This document shows positions 1-8,847 of a stretch of 37,037 nucleotides of DNA, in pieces. The stretch is taken from contig CAUFWM010000011.1 of assembly GCA_959596505.1 (NCBI GenBank), positions 1 to 37,037 on the forward strand, written 5' to 3'. A model generated the notes under the pieces. It was not told the DNA's origin, searched no databases, and saw only the letters and a program-made list of their open reading frames with translations. The translations under genes were made by a program, and so were the position numbers. Each line of letters opens with the position of its first letter. Position 1 is the stretch's first letter. The stretch comes from an uncultured Collinsella sp. Its GTDB lineage: Bacteria; Actinomycetota; Coriobacteriia; Coriobacteriales; Coriobacteriaceae.

Positions 1-26
1 ACGAGCGTGCCTGTGGGGAGGCGAAC

Positions 27-542
27 ATGGAAGACAAGCATCTATATCGAGAGACGCAATGGGATGTATCGGCCGAGGAAAGCCGTGCGCACCATGGCCT
101 TGTCGCGATTGGTTTTGCGGTGCTTGCCGTGCTGGTGATTGCCTTTTGTATCTGGACGTTTGGCGGTCACGGCGGCGCTGCATGGGAGTTCGAGGCCGAC
201 GATGCCCTGCCGATCATGACAGTGAAGGTTACGGGCGGCAATACCGTTGCCGCGCCGGGCGACTATTGGTATTCGCGCGATGGATTTGTCCAGCTTCAGC
301 TGAGCGGTGGGTCTATTCCTGGTGAGGAAATCGAACGCGTGACGTATGATGCGGCGCTCAAAACGCTGACGGTGAAGCTCAAGAATCAGGGCGACGTGCC
401 TACGACTATGGATATCGCGCTGACGGAATGGCGCTTGGAGCCCCCATCGGGTGTTGCGGTGTCCGAGGTAGAGCACGTTAAGATTACCTACCAAGATGGC
501 TCGACAAACGAAGTTGCCAAAGCCGACGGCTTGGCGGAATAG
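27..542 (+). CDS. Hypothetical membrane-anchored protein
   Basis: I do not recognise a family. The 171-residue product has a short polar N-terminus (about residues 1-23), one strongly hydrophobic segment at about 24-46 (GLVAIGFAVLAVLVIAFCIW), and then a soluble region of about 120 residues rich in beta-prone and acidic stretches. The likely topology is one N-terminal membrane anchor with an extracytoplasmic C-terminal domain. GGGGAGG lies about 5 bases before the ATG, so the start is well supported. The gene is close to the window edge, so its operon context upstream is unknown. The downstream neighbour yaaA converges on it, with a gap of only 40 bases. Function unknown. Confidence 0.75.
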   Translation: MEDKHLYRETQWDVSAEESRAHHGLVAIGFAVLAVLVIAFCIWTFGGHGGAAWEFEADDALPIMTVKVTGGNTVAAPGDYWYSRDGFVQLQLSGGSIPGEEIERVTYDAALKTLTVKLKNQGDVPTTMDIALTEWRLEPPSGVAVSEVEHVKITYQDGSTNEVAKADGLAE

Positions 543-582
543 ACGCCGTGCCTAGGCAGCACATTCAAAAGTAGCGGTGGTC

Positions 583-1392
583 CTACAAGGTCTGTTCGTT
601 CAGGAAGACCAAAGTGTTCTTATTTGAAAGCTCGGGAAAGTGACGATAACCAACGTCAAACGCGGTGAGTCCGCTTACATCCTCGAGCTTGTTTTCTGCC
701 ATCCAGCGCACCATGGAACCACGTGCCTTTTTGCTGGCGGTCGAGCGCTGGATGGGCTTGCCGTTGCGGATGCCTTCGCCAAAGAGGCACGTGACGACCG
801 TGGCGTCGCCCGCGAGATGGGGCAGAACGGCTTTGGCGTACTCTACGCTGGCGAGGTTGACGATCGTGGTGTTTGAGCCTGCCGGGGCGATAGCCCGCGC
901 GAGCTTGTCGCTCCAAAACGCATAGAGGTCTCGGGCATCGTCAACGGCGAGCTTCGCGCCCATCTCCAGCCGATATGGTTCGATGGCATGAAAGGGGCGA
1001 ACGCACCCGTAGAGGCCAGAGAGGATCCACAGGTGGCTTTGCAGCCATGCGAGCTGCGCGGAATCCATCACCTCGGGCGCCATGCTCTGGTATTGAATGC
1101 CGTGGTAGGACATGACGGCAGGGGAGAGGTGACAGGCGAGTGCGGGATTGTCGAGATCGCCGTTTTTCAGGATGGGCCCGAACTCATGCAGGGTGTTGAG
1201 GCAAGGCCCCAGCAGTTTGTCACTCACGTTCCATAGCGCCTGCAGGCTGTCGCTGCCTTCATTCCGCTCGATATCTAGCAGTGCGCGGTGGAGGCGAGCC
1301 GTCTCGCGCGCAAAGGGTGGAATGCCCAGGACTTCAAAAGCATCTTGGGCCGCGCGCATCTGCTTGGCGGGCGAAATGACGACCTGCAGCAT
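583..1392 (-). CDS. yaaA: YaaA family peroxide-stress protein (DUF328/UPF0246)
   Basis: The 269-residue product begins MLQVVISPAKQM, matching the LISPAKT start of the YaaA family. It keeps the family blocks LSGLYGCVRPFHAIEPYRLEMG, NLASVEYAKAV and KKARGSMVRW. In E. coli YaaA limits intracellular free iron and DNA damage during peroxide stress; the same role here is inferred from family. An open frame extends upstream to 1593, but I chose the ATG at 1392 because GAGGAGAG precedes it at good spacing and homology starts there. The gene follows the M18 peptidase gene on the same strand; a hairpin at 1416-1482 with a T-rich tail separates them, so yaaA may have its own promoter or rely on read-through. 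Confidence 0.9.
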   Translation of the reverse strand: MLQVVISPAKQMRAAQDAFEVLGIPPFARETARLHRALLDIERNEGSDSLQALWNVSDKLLGPCLNTLHEFGPILKNGDLDNPALACHLSPAVMSYHGIQYQSMAPEVMDSAQLAWLQSHLWILSGLYGCVRPFHAIEPYRLEMGAKLAVDDARDLYAFWSDKLARAIAPAGSNTTIVNLASVEYAKAVLPHLAGDATVVTCLFGEGIRNGKPIQRSTASKKARGSMVRWMAENKLEDVSGLTAFDVGYRHFPELSNKNTLVFLNEQTL

Positions 1393-1415
1393 GGACTCTC
1401 CTCTGCCAAAAAGGA

Positions 1416-1482
1416 AGTTGCGGTGGAATACGGTCTGTTTTGGCCGTTTATGGGCCAGTTTAGTCTGTATTTCACCGCAACT
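1416..1482 (-). terminator. Hairpin between the M18 peptidase gene and yaaA
   Basis: Arms at 1416-1445 and 1453-1482 are complementary at about 23 of 30 positions. Read on the minus strand the hairpin is followed by TTCCTTTTTTGG, which fits a rho-independent terminator of the M18 gene just before the yaaA ribosome binding site. The outer arm AGTTGCGGTG recurs in the hairpin at 23765-23835, so it may also be a dispersed element. Confidence 0.6.
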
Positions 1483-1495
1483 GATGAAGGGTTGG

Positions 1496-2893
1496 TTACG
1501 CGCGCTCGATGAAGGCCTTGTAGCCGCGATAGGCCTCGTAGATATCGGCCTTGTTAGCGACCTCCCACAGGGCGTGCATGGACAGGACGGCAACGCCAGA
1601 GTCGATGACGTTCATGCCGTACTTAGCCATGATGTATGCGATGGTGCCGCCGCCGCCCGCGTTGACGCGACCAAGCTCGCAGGTCTGGAAGTCCACGCCG
1701 GCCTCGTCCATGATGTCGCGGATGAGGGCCACATACTCGGCGTCGGCGTCGTTAGAGCCGCCCTTGCCGCGGCTGCCCGTGTACTTGTTAAAGCACAGGC
1801 CGCGACCCATAAAGGCTGCGTTCTTGGTTTCGAACTTGCCGGCGTAGCCCGGGTCAAAGCCGGCGGACACGTCAGAGGAGAGCATGCGGCTGCGGGCGAG
1901 TGCGCGGCGCAGGGCCAGCGGGCTGCTCTCGCCGGCGAGCGTCATGATCTCGGCGACGGTGTTCTCGAAGAAACGGCTCGTCATGCCGGTGGCGCCCACG
2001 GAGCCGATCTCCTCCTTGTCGACGATGAGCGTGATACTCGTACGCTCGACGTCTGCCACGTTGATCTGGGCGAGCATGGAGGGGTAAGCGCAGACGCGGT
2101 CGTCGTGGCCATAGCCCAAAATCATGGAGCGGTCGAGACCCATGTCGCGGGCGGGGCCGGCGGGCACGACCTCGATCTCGGCGGAGAGGAAGTCCTCCTC
2201 CTCGACATCGTACTGTTCCTTGAGGATATCCAAGAACATCTGCTTGACGGGCTCCTTGGGGGCGTCCTTGTCGTCCTCGTTAAACTTGACGGGGCGGCCG
2301 CCCACGATCACGTCGAGGATCTCGGCGTCGACGGCGTCCTTGGCCGGCTTGGACATCTGCTCGCTCGAGAGGTGGATCAGCAGGTCGGAGATGGTAAAGA
2401 CCGGGTCGTCAGCCTTGTCGCCGATGTTGATGTCGACGGTGGTGCCGTCCTTTTTGCAGATGACGCCCACAAGCGCGAGCGGGGAGGCCACCCAGTGGTA
2501 GCTCTTGACGCCGCCGTAGTAGTGCGTGTCGAGGTAGGCCATGTCGCCGGCCTCAAAGGCGGGATTCTGCTTAAGGTCCAGGCGCGGCGAGTCCACGTGG
2601 GCGCCCAGGATGTTAAAGCCCTGCTCGAGCGGGGCGGTGCCCAGGTTGACGAGCATAAGGTCCTTGCCGTGGTTGGCGGCGTACACCTTGTCGCCTGCCT
2701 TGAGCTCGCGGCCTTCGGCGATCACGGTCTCCAGGTCGACGTAGCCCGCCTCCTCGGCCATCTTGATGCCGGCCTTGACACACAGGCGCTCGGTCTTGTT
2801 CTCACTCAAAAACTGCTTATAGCCGCGGCAAAGCTCCTCGAGCTCCTCGATCTGCTGTGGCGTGTACTTTTTCCATGCGCAGGGACGCTCCAT
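1496..2893 (-). CDS. M18 family metalloaminopeptidase (aminopeptidase I type)
   Basis: The 465-residue product has the M18 blocks GAHVDSPRLDLKQNP (metal-binding His and Asp), HYYGGVKSYHWVASPLALVG, DKEEIGSVGATGM (catalytic Glu region) and a C-terminal SMHALWEVANKADIY with the last metal ligand His. M18 enzymes are cytoplasmic zinc aminopeptidases that remove N-terminal residues, often acidic or neutral, from peptides. I placed the start at the ATG at 2893, preceded by GAAAGGAG; the open frame runs upstream to 3481 but that part overlaps polA in antisense and looks spurious. The gene is divergent from polA, and a 10-bp dyad at 2933-2967 lies in its probable promoter. Confidence 0.92.
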   Translation of the reverse strand: MERPCAWKKYTPQQIEELEELCRGYKQFLSENKTERLCVKAGIKMAEEAGYVDLETVIAEGRELKAGDKVYAANHGKDLMLVNLGTAPLEQGFNILGAHVDSPRLDLKQNPAFEAGDMAYLDTHYYGGVKSYHWVASPLALVGVICKKDGTTVDINIGDKADDPVFTISDLLIHLSSEQMSKPAKDAVDAEILDVIVGGRPVKFNEDDKDAPKEPVKQMFLDILKEQYDVEEEDFLSAEIEVVPAGPARDMGLDRSMILGYGHDDRVCAYPSMLAQINVADVERTSITLIVDKEEIGSVGATGMTSRFFENTVAEIMTLAGESSPLALRRALARSRMLSSDVSAGFDPGYAGKFETKNAAFMGRGLCFNKYTGSRGKGGSNDADAEYVALIRDIMDEAGVDFQTCELGRVNAGGGGTIAYIMAKYGMNVIDSGVAVLSMHALWEVANKADIYEAYRGYKAFIERA

Positions 2894-2932
2894 GACGCAG
2901 GCTCCTTTCGGATCGATCGTGCTGGTTGATGT

Positions 2933-2967
2933 ACCGTGAGCCATCGTATCACGCGCGGGCTCACGGT
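2933..2967. promoter_or_regulatory. Dyad in the M18 peptidase/polA divergent region
   Basis: ACCGTGAGCC at 2933-2942 and its exact reverse complement at 2958-2967 are separated by 15 bases. The spacer contains, on the minus strand, a TACGAT that could be a -10 box for the peptidase gene. It looks like an operator or a short hairpin; the regulator is unknown. Confidence 0.4.
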
Positions 2968-3059
2968 GGCGGGGGAGCTTGATGTGCGGTGGCCGCGGGG
3001 CGGGGAGCGTGTAAACTGGTGTGAGCAAACCGTGCCCAGCCCAAAGCGAGGTATTCAAT

Positions 3060-5810
3060 ATGTCTGACAAGCGCCGCACCTTTGCCGTTATCGACGGCAA
3101 CTCGCTCATGCACCGCGCCTTCCACGCCGTGCCGCCGACCATGAACGCGCCGGACGGTCGCCCCACCAACGCGATCTTTGGCTTTCTGAACATGTTTCTC
3201 AAGATGATCGACGCCTTTAACCCCGACGGTGTGGTCGTGGCGTTTGATAAGGGCAAGCCGCGCGTGCGCATGGAGATGCTGCCGCAGTATAAGGCGCAGC
3301 GCCCGCCCATGGACCCCGACCTGCACGCGCAGTTTCCCATGATTAAGGAGCTGCTCGCTGCGCTCAACGTGCCGATTTTGCAGTCCGAGGGCTGGGAAGG
3401 TGACGATATCCTGGGCACCATGGCGCGCCTGGGCGAGGAAGCCGGCTGCGACATGCTGCTGGTGACCGGCGACCGCGACATGTATCAGCTCGTGACCGAG
3501 CACGTCAACGTGGTCTCGACCCGCAAAGGCCTGTCCGACGTGGCGATTATGACGCCCGAGAGCGTGGACGACCTCTATCACGGCATTACACCGGCGCTCG
3601 TGCCCGATTTTTACGGCCTGAAGGGCGATACTTCCGACAACATTCCCGGCGTGCCGGGCATCGGCCCCAAAAAAGCGAGCGCGCTCATCGCGCAGTACGG
3701 CAGCTTGGACGAGGTTATCGCGCATGCCGACGAGGTCAAGGGCAAGATGGGCGAGAACCTGCGCGCGCATATCGACGACGCGCTGCTGAGCCGCAAGGTC
3801 GCAACCATTCGTACCGATGCGCCTGTCGAGCTCGACTTTGATGCGACGTCCTTCCCGGCGTTTTCTGCCGACGAGGTGTCTGCGGCGCTGGGTACGCTTG
3901 GTATCACCGCCATGCAGAACCGTTTCTTGGCGCTGATCGGCGGCGAGGGTGGCGCTGCTGCCACTGCCAGCACGTTTGAGATGCCCGCCGTTTTGCGCGC
4001 AGCCGCCGGCGATACCGAGGCGCTTGCTGCTGCCGCCGCCGAGGTCGTTCGCGCGATTGATGCGGGCGAGTGGATTGCCGCTGTGGTGGACGATGACAAG
4101 GAGGAAGGCGCACTTTTTGGCCTGACGCGCACGCTGTGGCTGGCGACGTCCAAGGGGTTGCTTGCGCTCGAGGAGGGCGACGGCGGTGCGTCTGCCGTGG
4201 TCGATGGCTTCAACGTTGCCCGCGGCGTGATCGCCGGCGTGCTCGCGCGCCTGTTTATGGAGGGCCGCGTGGCGAGCCCGGACATGAAGGCGCTGCTGCA
4301 CGAGCTTTCGCCCATCGATTCCTCTGAGCCCGAGCTCATGGATCCGCTGGCCGTCGATTCCACGCGCATCTTCGATACTGTGGTCGCCGCCTATCTGTTG
4401 GATTCCGACCGCTCCGAGTTTGATGAGGCGTATCTGGCCGATACCTATCTGCAGATGACGCTGCCTGCGGCGCGCGGCGCGGAGGGTGCTGGCGAGGACG
4501 CTCCTGCCCCTGCTGCCCGCACTGCGGCCCTGACGCTGGCGCTCGTGGCGCCGCTGCGCGACCGCATGGCCCGCGAGAACGCCGCCAACGTGTTCGATGG
4601 CATCGAGATGCCGCTCGTGCCGGTGCTTGCCAAGATGGAGCGCGCGGGCATGCTCGTGGACCCCGACCGCCTGCATAGTCTGTCCGAGGGTCTGGCGACC
4701 CAGATTGCCGAGGTCGAGCGGAGCATTCGCGATCTGGCCGGCGACGAGACCTTTAACATCGGCAGTCCCATGCAGCTCTCGCACGTGCTCTTTGACGTGA
4801 TGGGCCTTCCGACCAAGGGTCTCAAAAAGACCAAGCGCGGCTATTATTCGACCAACGCCAAGGTGCTGAGCGACCTTGCCCGTGACCACGAAATCGTGCG
4901 TCTGCTTTTGGACTGGCGCGAGAAGTCCAAGATTAAGTCGACCTATCTGGACACGCTGGGCCCGTTGCGTCGTGGTGACGGTCGCGTGCACACCACGTAC
5001 AACCAGACCATCACGGCGACGGGTCGTTTGTCTTCGAGCGACCCCAATCTGCAAAACATTCCGACGCGCTCGGAGCTGGGGCGTACCGTCAAGACGGCGT
5101 TCTCGGCTGGCGAGGGCAGCGTCTTTTTGGCGGTGGACTACTCGCAGATCGAGCTGCGCCTGCTCGCGCATCTTTCGGGTGATGAACATCTGGTACGTGC
5201 CTTTAATGAGGGTGAGGACTTCCATGCCGAGACGGCCGCGCGTGTATTTGGCGTGCCGGTGTCCGAGGTAACGCCCGACCTGCGCAGTCGCGCCAAGGCC
5301 GTGAACTTTGGCATCGTGTACGGCCAGCAGGCCTACGGTCTGTCGCAGTCGCTGCATATCTCAATGGCCGAGGCGCGCGATATGATCGATCGCTACTACG
5401 AGGCCTACCCGGGCGTGCGCACGTTCCTCGACAACGTGGTGGCGCGAGCCAAGCAAACGGGCTATGCCGAGACCATGTATGGCCGCAGACGCCATATTCC
5501 CGAGCTCAAGGCCAAAAACCCGCAGCTCCGCGGCTTTGGCGAGCGCACGGCCATGAACCACCCCATGCAGGGCACCGCCGCCGACATCATCAAGATCGCG
5601 ATGGCCCGCGTAAGCCGTCGCCTGGAAGAAGAAGGCTTTGCCGCCCACATGATCCTGCAGGTACACGACGAACTGGACTTTGAGTGCCCCGCCGACGAAG
5701 TCGAGCGCCTCACCGCCATGGTCCGCGACGTCATGGAGCACGTAGTGGACCTCCGCGTCCCCCTCATTGCCGAAGCCAGCACCGGCATAACCTGGGCCGA
5801 CGCGAAATAG
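3060..5810 (+). CDS. polA: DNA polymerase I
   Basis: The 916-residue product has the family A layout: an N-terminal 5'-3' exonuclease domain (about 1-290; VIDGNSLMHRAFHA, EGDDILGTMAR, TSDNIPGVPGIGPKKA), a middle 3'-5' exonuclease-like domain (about 300-490) and a C-terminal polymerase domain. Motif A is DYSQIELRLLAHLSGDEH (Asp at 693), the O-helix is RSRAKAVNFGIVYG and motif C is QVHDELDFE (His869-Asp870-Glu871). The middle domain lacks the DxE metal-binding motif of proofreading enzymes, so proofreading is probably absent, as in several Gram-positive family A enzymes. The protein fills repair gaps and replaces Okazaki primers. I chose the ATG at 3060; a GTG 13 codons upstream is less likely because homology begins at SDKRRTFAVIDG. 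Confidence 0.97.
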   Translation: MSDKRRTFAVIDGNSLMHRAFHAVPPTMNAPDGRPTNAIFGFLNMFLKMIDAFNPDGVVVAFDKGKPRVRMEMLPQYKAQRPPMDPDLHAQFPMIKELLAALNVPILQSEGWEGDDILGTMARLGEEAGCDMLLVTGDRDMYQLVTEHVNVVSTRKGLSDVAIMTPESVDDLYHGITPALVPDFYGLKGDTSDNIPGVPGIGPKKASALIAQYGSLDEVIAHADEVKGKMGENLRAHIDDALLSRKVATIRTDAPVELDFDATSFPAFSADEVSAALGTLGITAMQNRFLALIGGEGGAAATASTFEMPAVLRAAAGDTEALAAAAAEVVRAIDAGEWIAAVVDDDKEEGALFGLTRTLWLATSKGLLALEEGDGGASAVVDGFNVARGVIAGVLARLFMEGRVASPDMKALLHELSPIDSSEPELMDPLAVDSTRIFDTVVAAYLLDSDRSEFDEAYLADTYLQMTLPAARGAEGAGEDAPAPAARTAALTLALVAPLRDRMARENAANVFDGIEMPLVPVLAKMERAGMLVDPDRLHSLSEGLATQIAEVERSIRDLAGDETFNIGSPMQLSHVLFDVMGLPTKGLKKTKRGYYSTNAKVLSDLARDHEIVRLLLDWREKSKIKSTYLDTLGPLRRGDGRVHTTYNQTITATGRLSSSDPNLQNIPTRSELGRTVKTAFSAGEGSVFLAVDYSQIELRLLAHLSGDEHLVRAFNEGEDFHAETAARVFGVPVSEVTPDLRSRAKAVNFGIVYGQQAYGLSQSLHISMAEARDMIDRYYEAYPGVRTFLDNVVARAKQTGYAETMYGRRRHIPELKAKNPQLRGFGERTAMNHPMQGTAADIIKIAMARVSRRLEEEGFAAHMILQVHDELDFECPADEVERLTAMVRDVMEHVVDLRVPLIAEASTGITWADAK

Positions 5811-5844
5811 GAAAGCAACCACAGTTCCAAAGTAACCAAAAACA

Positions 5845-5878
5845 GAAGGGGGCTCCTTGCCAACAAGGAGCCCCCTTC
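5845..5878 (+). terminator. polA terminator hairpin
   Basis: Perfect 15-bp stem, 5845-5859 with 5864-5878, and loop CCAA. Only a short T-containing tail follows. It lies 35 bases after the polA stop and is the likely terminator or 3' end protector. Confidence 0.75.
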
Positions 5879-5950
5879 GTTCAAATAAATTCAGCCTAAG
5901 TATCTAGACACTCAAGATGCCATCTTGGCGGCAAGTAAGTAAACCTAGGA

Positions 5951-6073
5951 CCTGGCCGGGCGGCACGGGTTAACTTTTCGTAGATTCCGCACGCAAAGAA
6001 AGCCACTTAATGTGGCTTTCGTCTTGCGCAGGACCTGACCGAGCGAAAAGTTAACCCGTGCCGCCCGGCCAGG
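5951..6073. repeat. Long nested palindrome between polA and the Cof phosphatase
   Basis: Arms at 5951-5980 and 6044-6073 are exact 30-base reverse complements (they begin CCTGGCCGGGCGGCACGGGT). The 63-base interior contains a second hairpin, GAAAGCCAC (5998-6006) pairing with GTGGCTTTC (6012-6020). The element sits between convergent genes, so it could terminate transcripts from both sides, but 30 perfect base pairs is far more than a terminator needs. A palindromic miniature element is an alternative. Confidence 0.7.
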
Positions 6074-6086
6074 CCCGATGGGACGG

Positions 6087-6914
6087 CTAACGAGCCGCCA
6101 AGATGGCGTCGATGAGCGTCAGTACGCCCCCGTCGTTGTTGCTCGGAATGCGCCACTTAGCATGCGCGTTCATATGCTCCTCAGCATTGTCCACGATATA
6201 GCTGTGACCGACGCGCTCCAGCATGGGGATATCGTTGTAGGTATCGCCCACGGCGGCGGCATCGGCAATATCGATGCCCAGGTGCTCGCACAGGTGCGCG
6301 ACGCCGGCGCCCTTGTCGACGCCCAGGTTCATAAAGTCGATCCACTCGCGCCCGGCGTTGGTGACGTAGAGCTTGTCCGAGAACTCGGGGCCATAGGTCT
6401 CGCGGAATGCAGGCTCGGCATCATAGGCGGGGAAGAAGATCGAGATCTTATTGGACTCGATATCGATGCCCTCAAAGCTATCGACGTAGTTGATTGTGTT
6501 GTAGTAGACGCTGATCTCGTCGTGGTATTGATGGTCGCGGGCGAGCACATAGAACTCGTCGTAGCAGCACAGGACGGGAACGGCGCGCGGGTCCTCCGAG
6601 GCACGAGCGAGCACCTGCTGGTACAGCTCCACGTCGATATTGCTCTTATAGATATAGCCGCCGCGATAGATCACGCACGCTCCGTTGTCGGGACAAAAGG
6701 CGAGGCGGTTCTTGATGCCCTCGAACATCTCCTCGAGCTTGGGAGCGGGACGTCCGCTGGCGGGGCAGAATACGATGCCGGCGTCGGCGAGCTTGTCCAG
6801 ACGCTCGTCGAGACCCTGGGGCAGCACGCGCTCGTCGGTGAGCAGCGTCTTGTCCATGTCGACGGCGATGAGTTTAATGTTGCCGATGTTGGCGTCTGAT
6901 TCATAAGTCTGCAT
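6087..6914 (-). CDS. Cof-type HAD superfamily phosphatase
   Basis: The 275-residue product has HAD motif I (AVDMDKTLLTD), the motif III lysine region (DKGAGVAHLCEHLGI) and motif IV (GDTYNDIPMLERVGHSYIVDNA), with a large C2-type cap between them, as in Cof/YidA hydrolases. These are cytoplasmic Mg-dependent phosphatases of sugar phosphates or cofactor precursors; the substrate cannot be told from sequence. GGAAAGGCG precedes the ATG at 6914. The first residues before the HAD core are polar and variable. It converges with polA across the nested palindrome at 5951-6073 and is divergent from argG across a long AT-rich spacer. Confidence 0.9.
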   Translation of the reverse strand: MQTYESDANIGNIKLIAVDMDKTLLTDERVLPQGLDERLDKLADAGIVFCPASGRPAPKLEEMFEGIKNRLAFCPDNGACVIYRGGYIYKSNIDVELYQQVLARASEDPRAVPVLCCYDEFYVLARDHQYHDEISVYYNTINYVDSFEGIDIESNKISIFFPAYDAEPAFRETYGPEFSDKLYVTNAGREWIDFMNLGVDKGAGVAHLCEHLGIDIADAAAVGDTYNDIPMLERVGHSYIVDNAEEHMNAHAKWRIPSNNDGGVLTLIDAILAAR

Positions 6915-7467
6915 AAATGCGCCTTTCCGTTTCCAGATTGTTTCGGGCGTAATGACCCTCTGCTATGTAATCGAGCGTATTTTCGCAGGAATGGTGCGTA
7001 TTTGCACTGCAATTCACAAACTAATGAAAAAACTTTTCAGAAATTTGAATTTGTCGCTTGTGCTGCGGGCACTTTAGCGTAATATAGCGTCCATCGAAAA
7101 CGGAGACGGAAATACAACCGCTTACCGAAGAAATGGTACCGTTTACGATATTAGAATTGCGCCCGGCGATAGGTGAAAGGAGAGGCAGATGCAGTTCGTA
7201 AAGATCATCACTACTGCAGACAATGCCATCCGACGCCAGCGCGCAATTTCCCGACGACGATAACAATCGTCTCTGTCCGCATGGGGCGAATTGCCTCAAC
7301 AGAGTCATTTTGAGGTCGTTGGGTTTTAGCACGACGTTGCTGCATGTTTCTAGGGCATGTTGTGCTGCTTTTTGCTATTTAACCTAATATTGCACGATTT
7401 TTGACCTCGAAATGACTTGCAACTGACCGATGTTCTAACTAGCTACCAAGGGCGAAAGGAAACAGCC
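6915..7467. promoter_or_regulatory. Long divergent spacer with candidate argG control region
   Basis: This 553-base spacer is more AT-rich than its surroundings and holds no convincing gene. It contains a short palindrome TTGCACTGCAA (7002-7012) near the phosphatase promoter side. On the argG side are a possible -10 box TAATAT (7385-7390) with a weak -35 TTGTGC, and an inverted repeat GTCATTTTGAGGTC (7304-7317) / GACCTCGAAATGAC (7403-7416) flanking that promoter. Regulation by an arginine repressor is a guess; I see no clean ARG box. Confidence 0.4.
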
Positions 7468-8694
7468 ATGGGCAAGGAAAAAGTCGTTCTCGCATATTCC
7501 GGTGGTCTTGATACATCCGTATGTGTCAAGTGGCTCCAGGACGAGAAGAATCTCGATGTCGTTTGCGTCTGCGGCAACGTGGGCCAGGAGGAGACCGGCC
7601 TGGATGCCAAGAAGCAGAAGGCGCTCGACCTGGGCGTTCTCGATTGCCAGGTCCTCGACCTGCGTGACGAGTTCTCCGACGAGTTCCTGACTAAGGCCAT
7701 CGCCGCAAACTCCATGTACGAGAACAAGTACCCGCTGCTCTCCGCCCTGTCTCGCCCGCTGCTCGCCAAGAAGCTTGTTGAGGTCGCTCACGAGTTTGGC
7801 GCGACCTACGTCGCCCACGGCTGCACCGGCAAGGGTAACGACCAGGTTCGTTTTGAGGCTGCCGTCAAGGCCCTCGACCCCGAGCTTAAGGTTATCGCCC
7901 CGGTTCGCGAGTGGGATCTGAAGTGCCGTCCCGACGAGGTCGCCTATGCTCACGCCCACAACGTGCCGGTTCCCGAGGGTGCCAATGACAACCCCTATTC
8001 CATCGACGATAACCTGTGGGGTCGTGCCATTGAGTGCGGCCACCTGGAGGATCCCTGGAACGAGCCGCTTGACGACGCCTGGGTTATGACCAAGAACCCC
8101 GAGGACACGCCGGACACCCCGACCTACACCGAGATTGAGTTTGAGGCCGGCAAGCCCGTCGCCGTCGACGGCAAGAAGATGAAGCTCTCTGAGATCGTCA
8201 TCGCCCTCAACAAGATCTCCGGCGACAATGGCTTTGGCCGTCTCGATCTGGTCGAGGATCGCCTGGTGGGCCTTAAGAGCCGCGAGTGCTACGAGGTTCC
8301 CGGCGCCCTGACGCTCATCACCGCCCACAAGGCGCTCGAGGACATCTGCGTCGAGGGCGACCTGCTCAAGACCAAGATCAAGCTCGAGCAGGATTGGGCC
8401 ACCGCCGTGTACAACGGCCAGTGGTACAGCCCGCTCAAAAACGCGCTCGACGCCTTTATGGCCGACACCCAGAAGTTTGTGACCGGCACCGTCCGTCTGA
8501 AGTTCTTCAAGGGCAACTGCCATGTTGTCGGCCGCAAGAGCCCCTTTAGCCTCTACGACTACGGTCTGGCCACCTACGACCGCGACACTACGTTTGACGA
8601 GAAGGCCAGCGCCGGCTTTATCGAGATCGATACGCTGTCGCTCAAGACGTGGGCTAAGGTCCAGGGTCCCAGCTCCGCTGCAGCCCAGGCCTAA
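7468..8694 (+). CDS. argG: Argininosuccinate synthase
   Basis: The 408-residue product starts MGKEKVVLAYSGGLDTSVCVKWL, the N-type ATP pyrophosphatase P-loop (SGGLDTS) of ArgG. Other family blocks are AHGCTGKGNDQVRFE and DNLWGRAIECGHLEDPW, and the length is typical. It joins citrulline and aspartate with ATP to give argininosuccinate in arginine synthesis, in the cytoplasm. The ATG at 7468 has GAAAGGA seven bases upstream; an in-frame upstream start at 7417 has no such site. argH follows on the same strand after about 520 bases, with a hairpin between, so the two may not be one transcript. Confidence 0.97.
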   Translation: MGKEKVVLAYSGGLDTSVCVKWLQDEKNLDVVCVCGNVGQEETGLDAKKQKALDLGVLDCQVLDLRDEFSDEFLTKAIAANSMYENKYPLLSALSRPLLAKKLVEVAHEFGATYVAHGCTGKGNDQVRFEAAVKALDPELKVIAPVREWDLKCRPDEVAYAHAHNVPVPEGANDNPYSIDDNLWGRAIECGHLEDPWNEPLDDAWVMTKNPEDTPDTPTYTEIEFEAGKPVAVDGKKMKLSEIVIALNKISGDNGFGRLDLVEDRLVGLKSRECYEVPGALTLITAHKALEDICVEGDLLKTKIKLEQDWATAVYNGQWYSPLKNALDAFMADTQKFVTGTVRLKFFKGNCHVVGRKSPFSLYDYGLATYDRDTTFDEKASAGFIEIDTLSLKTWAKVQGPSSAAAQA

Positions 8695-8847
8695 GGCTTC
8701 TCTTCCTTGGTATCCGCGCGGCCCATCCGCGTGATACATAACGGGCGCATGGGGTCCCTACCTTTCGTTATGCTTGCTGACACTTCTTAACATCGGTGGC
8801 CCCTACGTTCCGCCCGCATATATGATGCCGCGTCTGCGGCTGAGTCC

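Noticed and set aside
1148..2929. A 593-codon plus-strand open frame
   Set aside because: It is antisense to the M18 aminopeptidase and part of yaaA, which have clear family motifs; it has repetitive Val/Asp/Gly/His composition typical of a shadow of GC-rich coding sequence.
2961..5357. A 798-codon minus-strand open frame
   Set aside because: It is antisense to polA and has His/Arg/Gln-rich shadow composition with no domain.
7021..7332. A 103-codon minus-strand frame in the argG upstream spacer
   Set aside because: GTG start without a ribosome binding site, no recognisable domain, and a Ser-rich composition unlike the neighbours; it also overlaps likely regulatory sequence.
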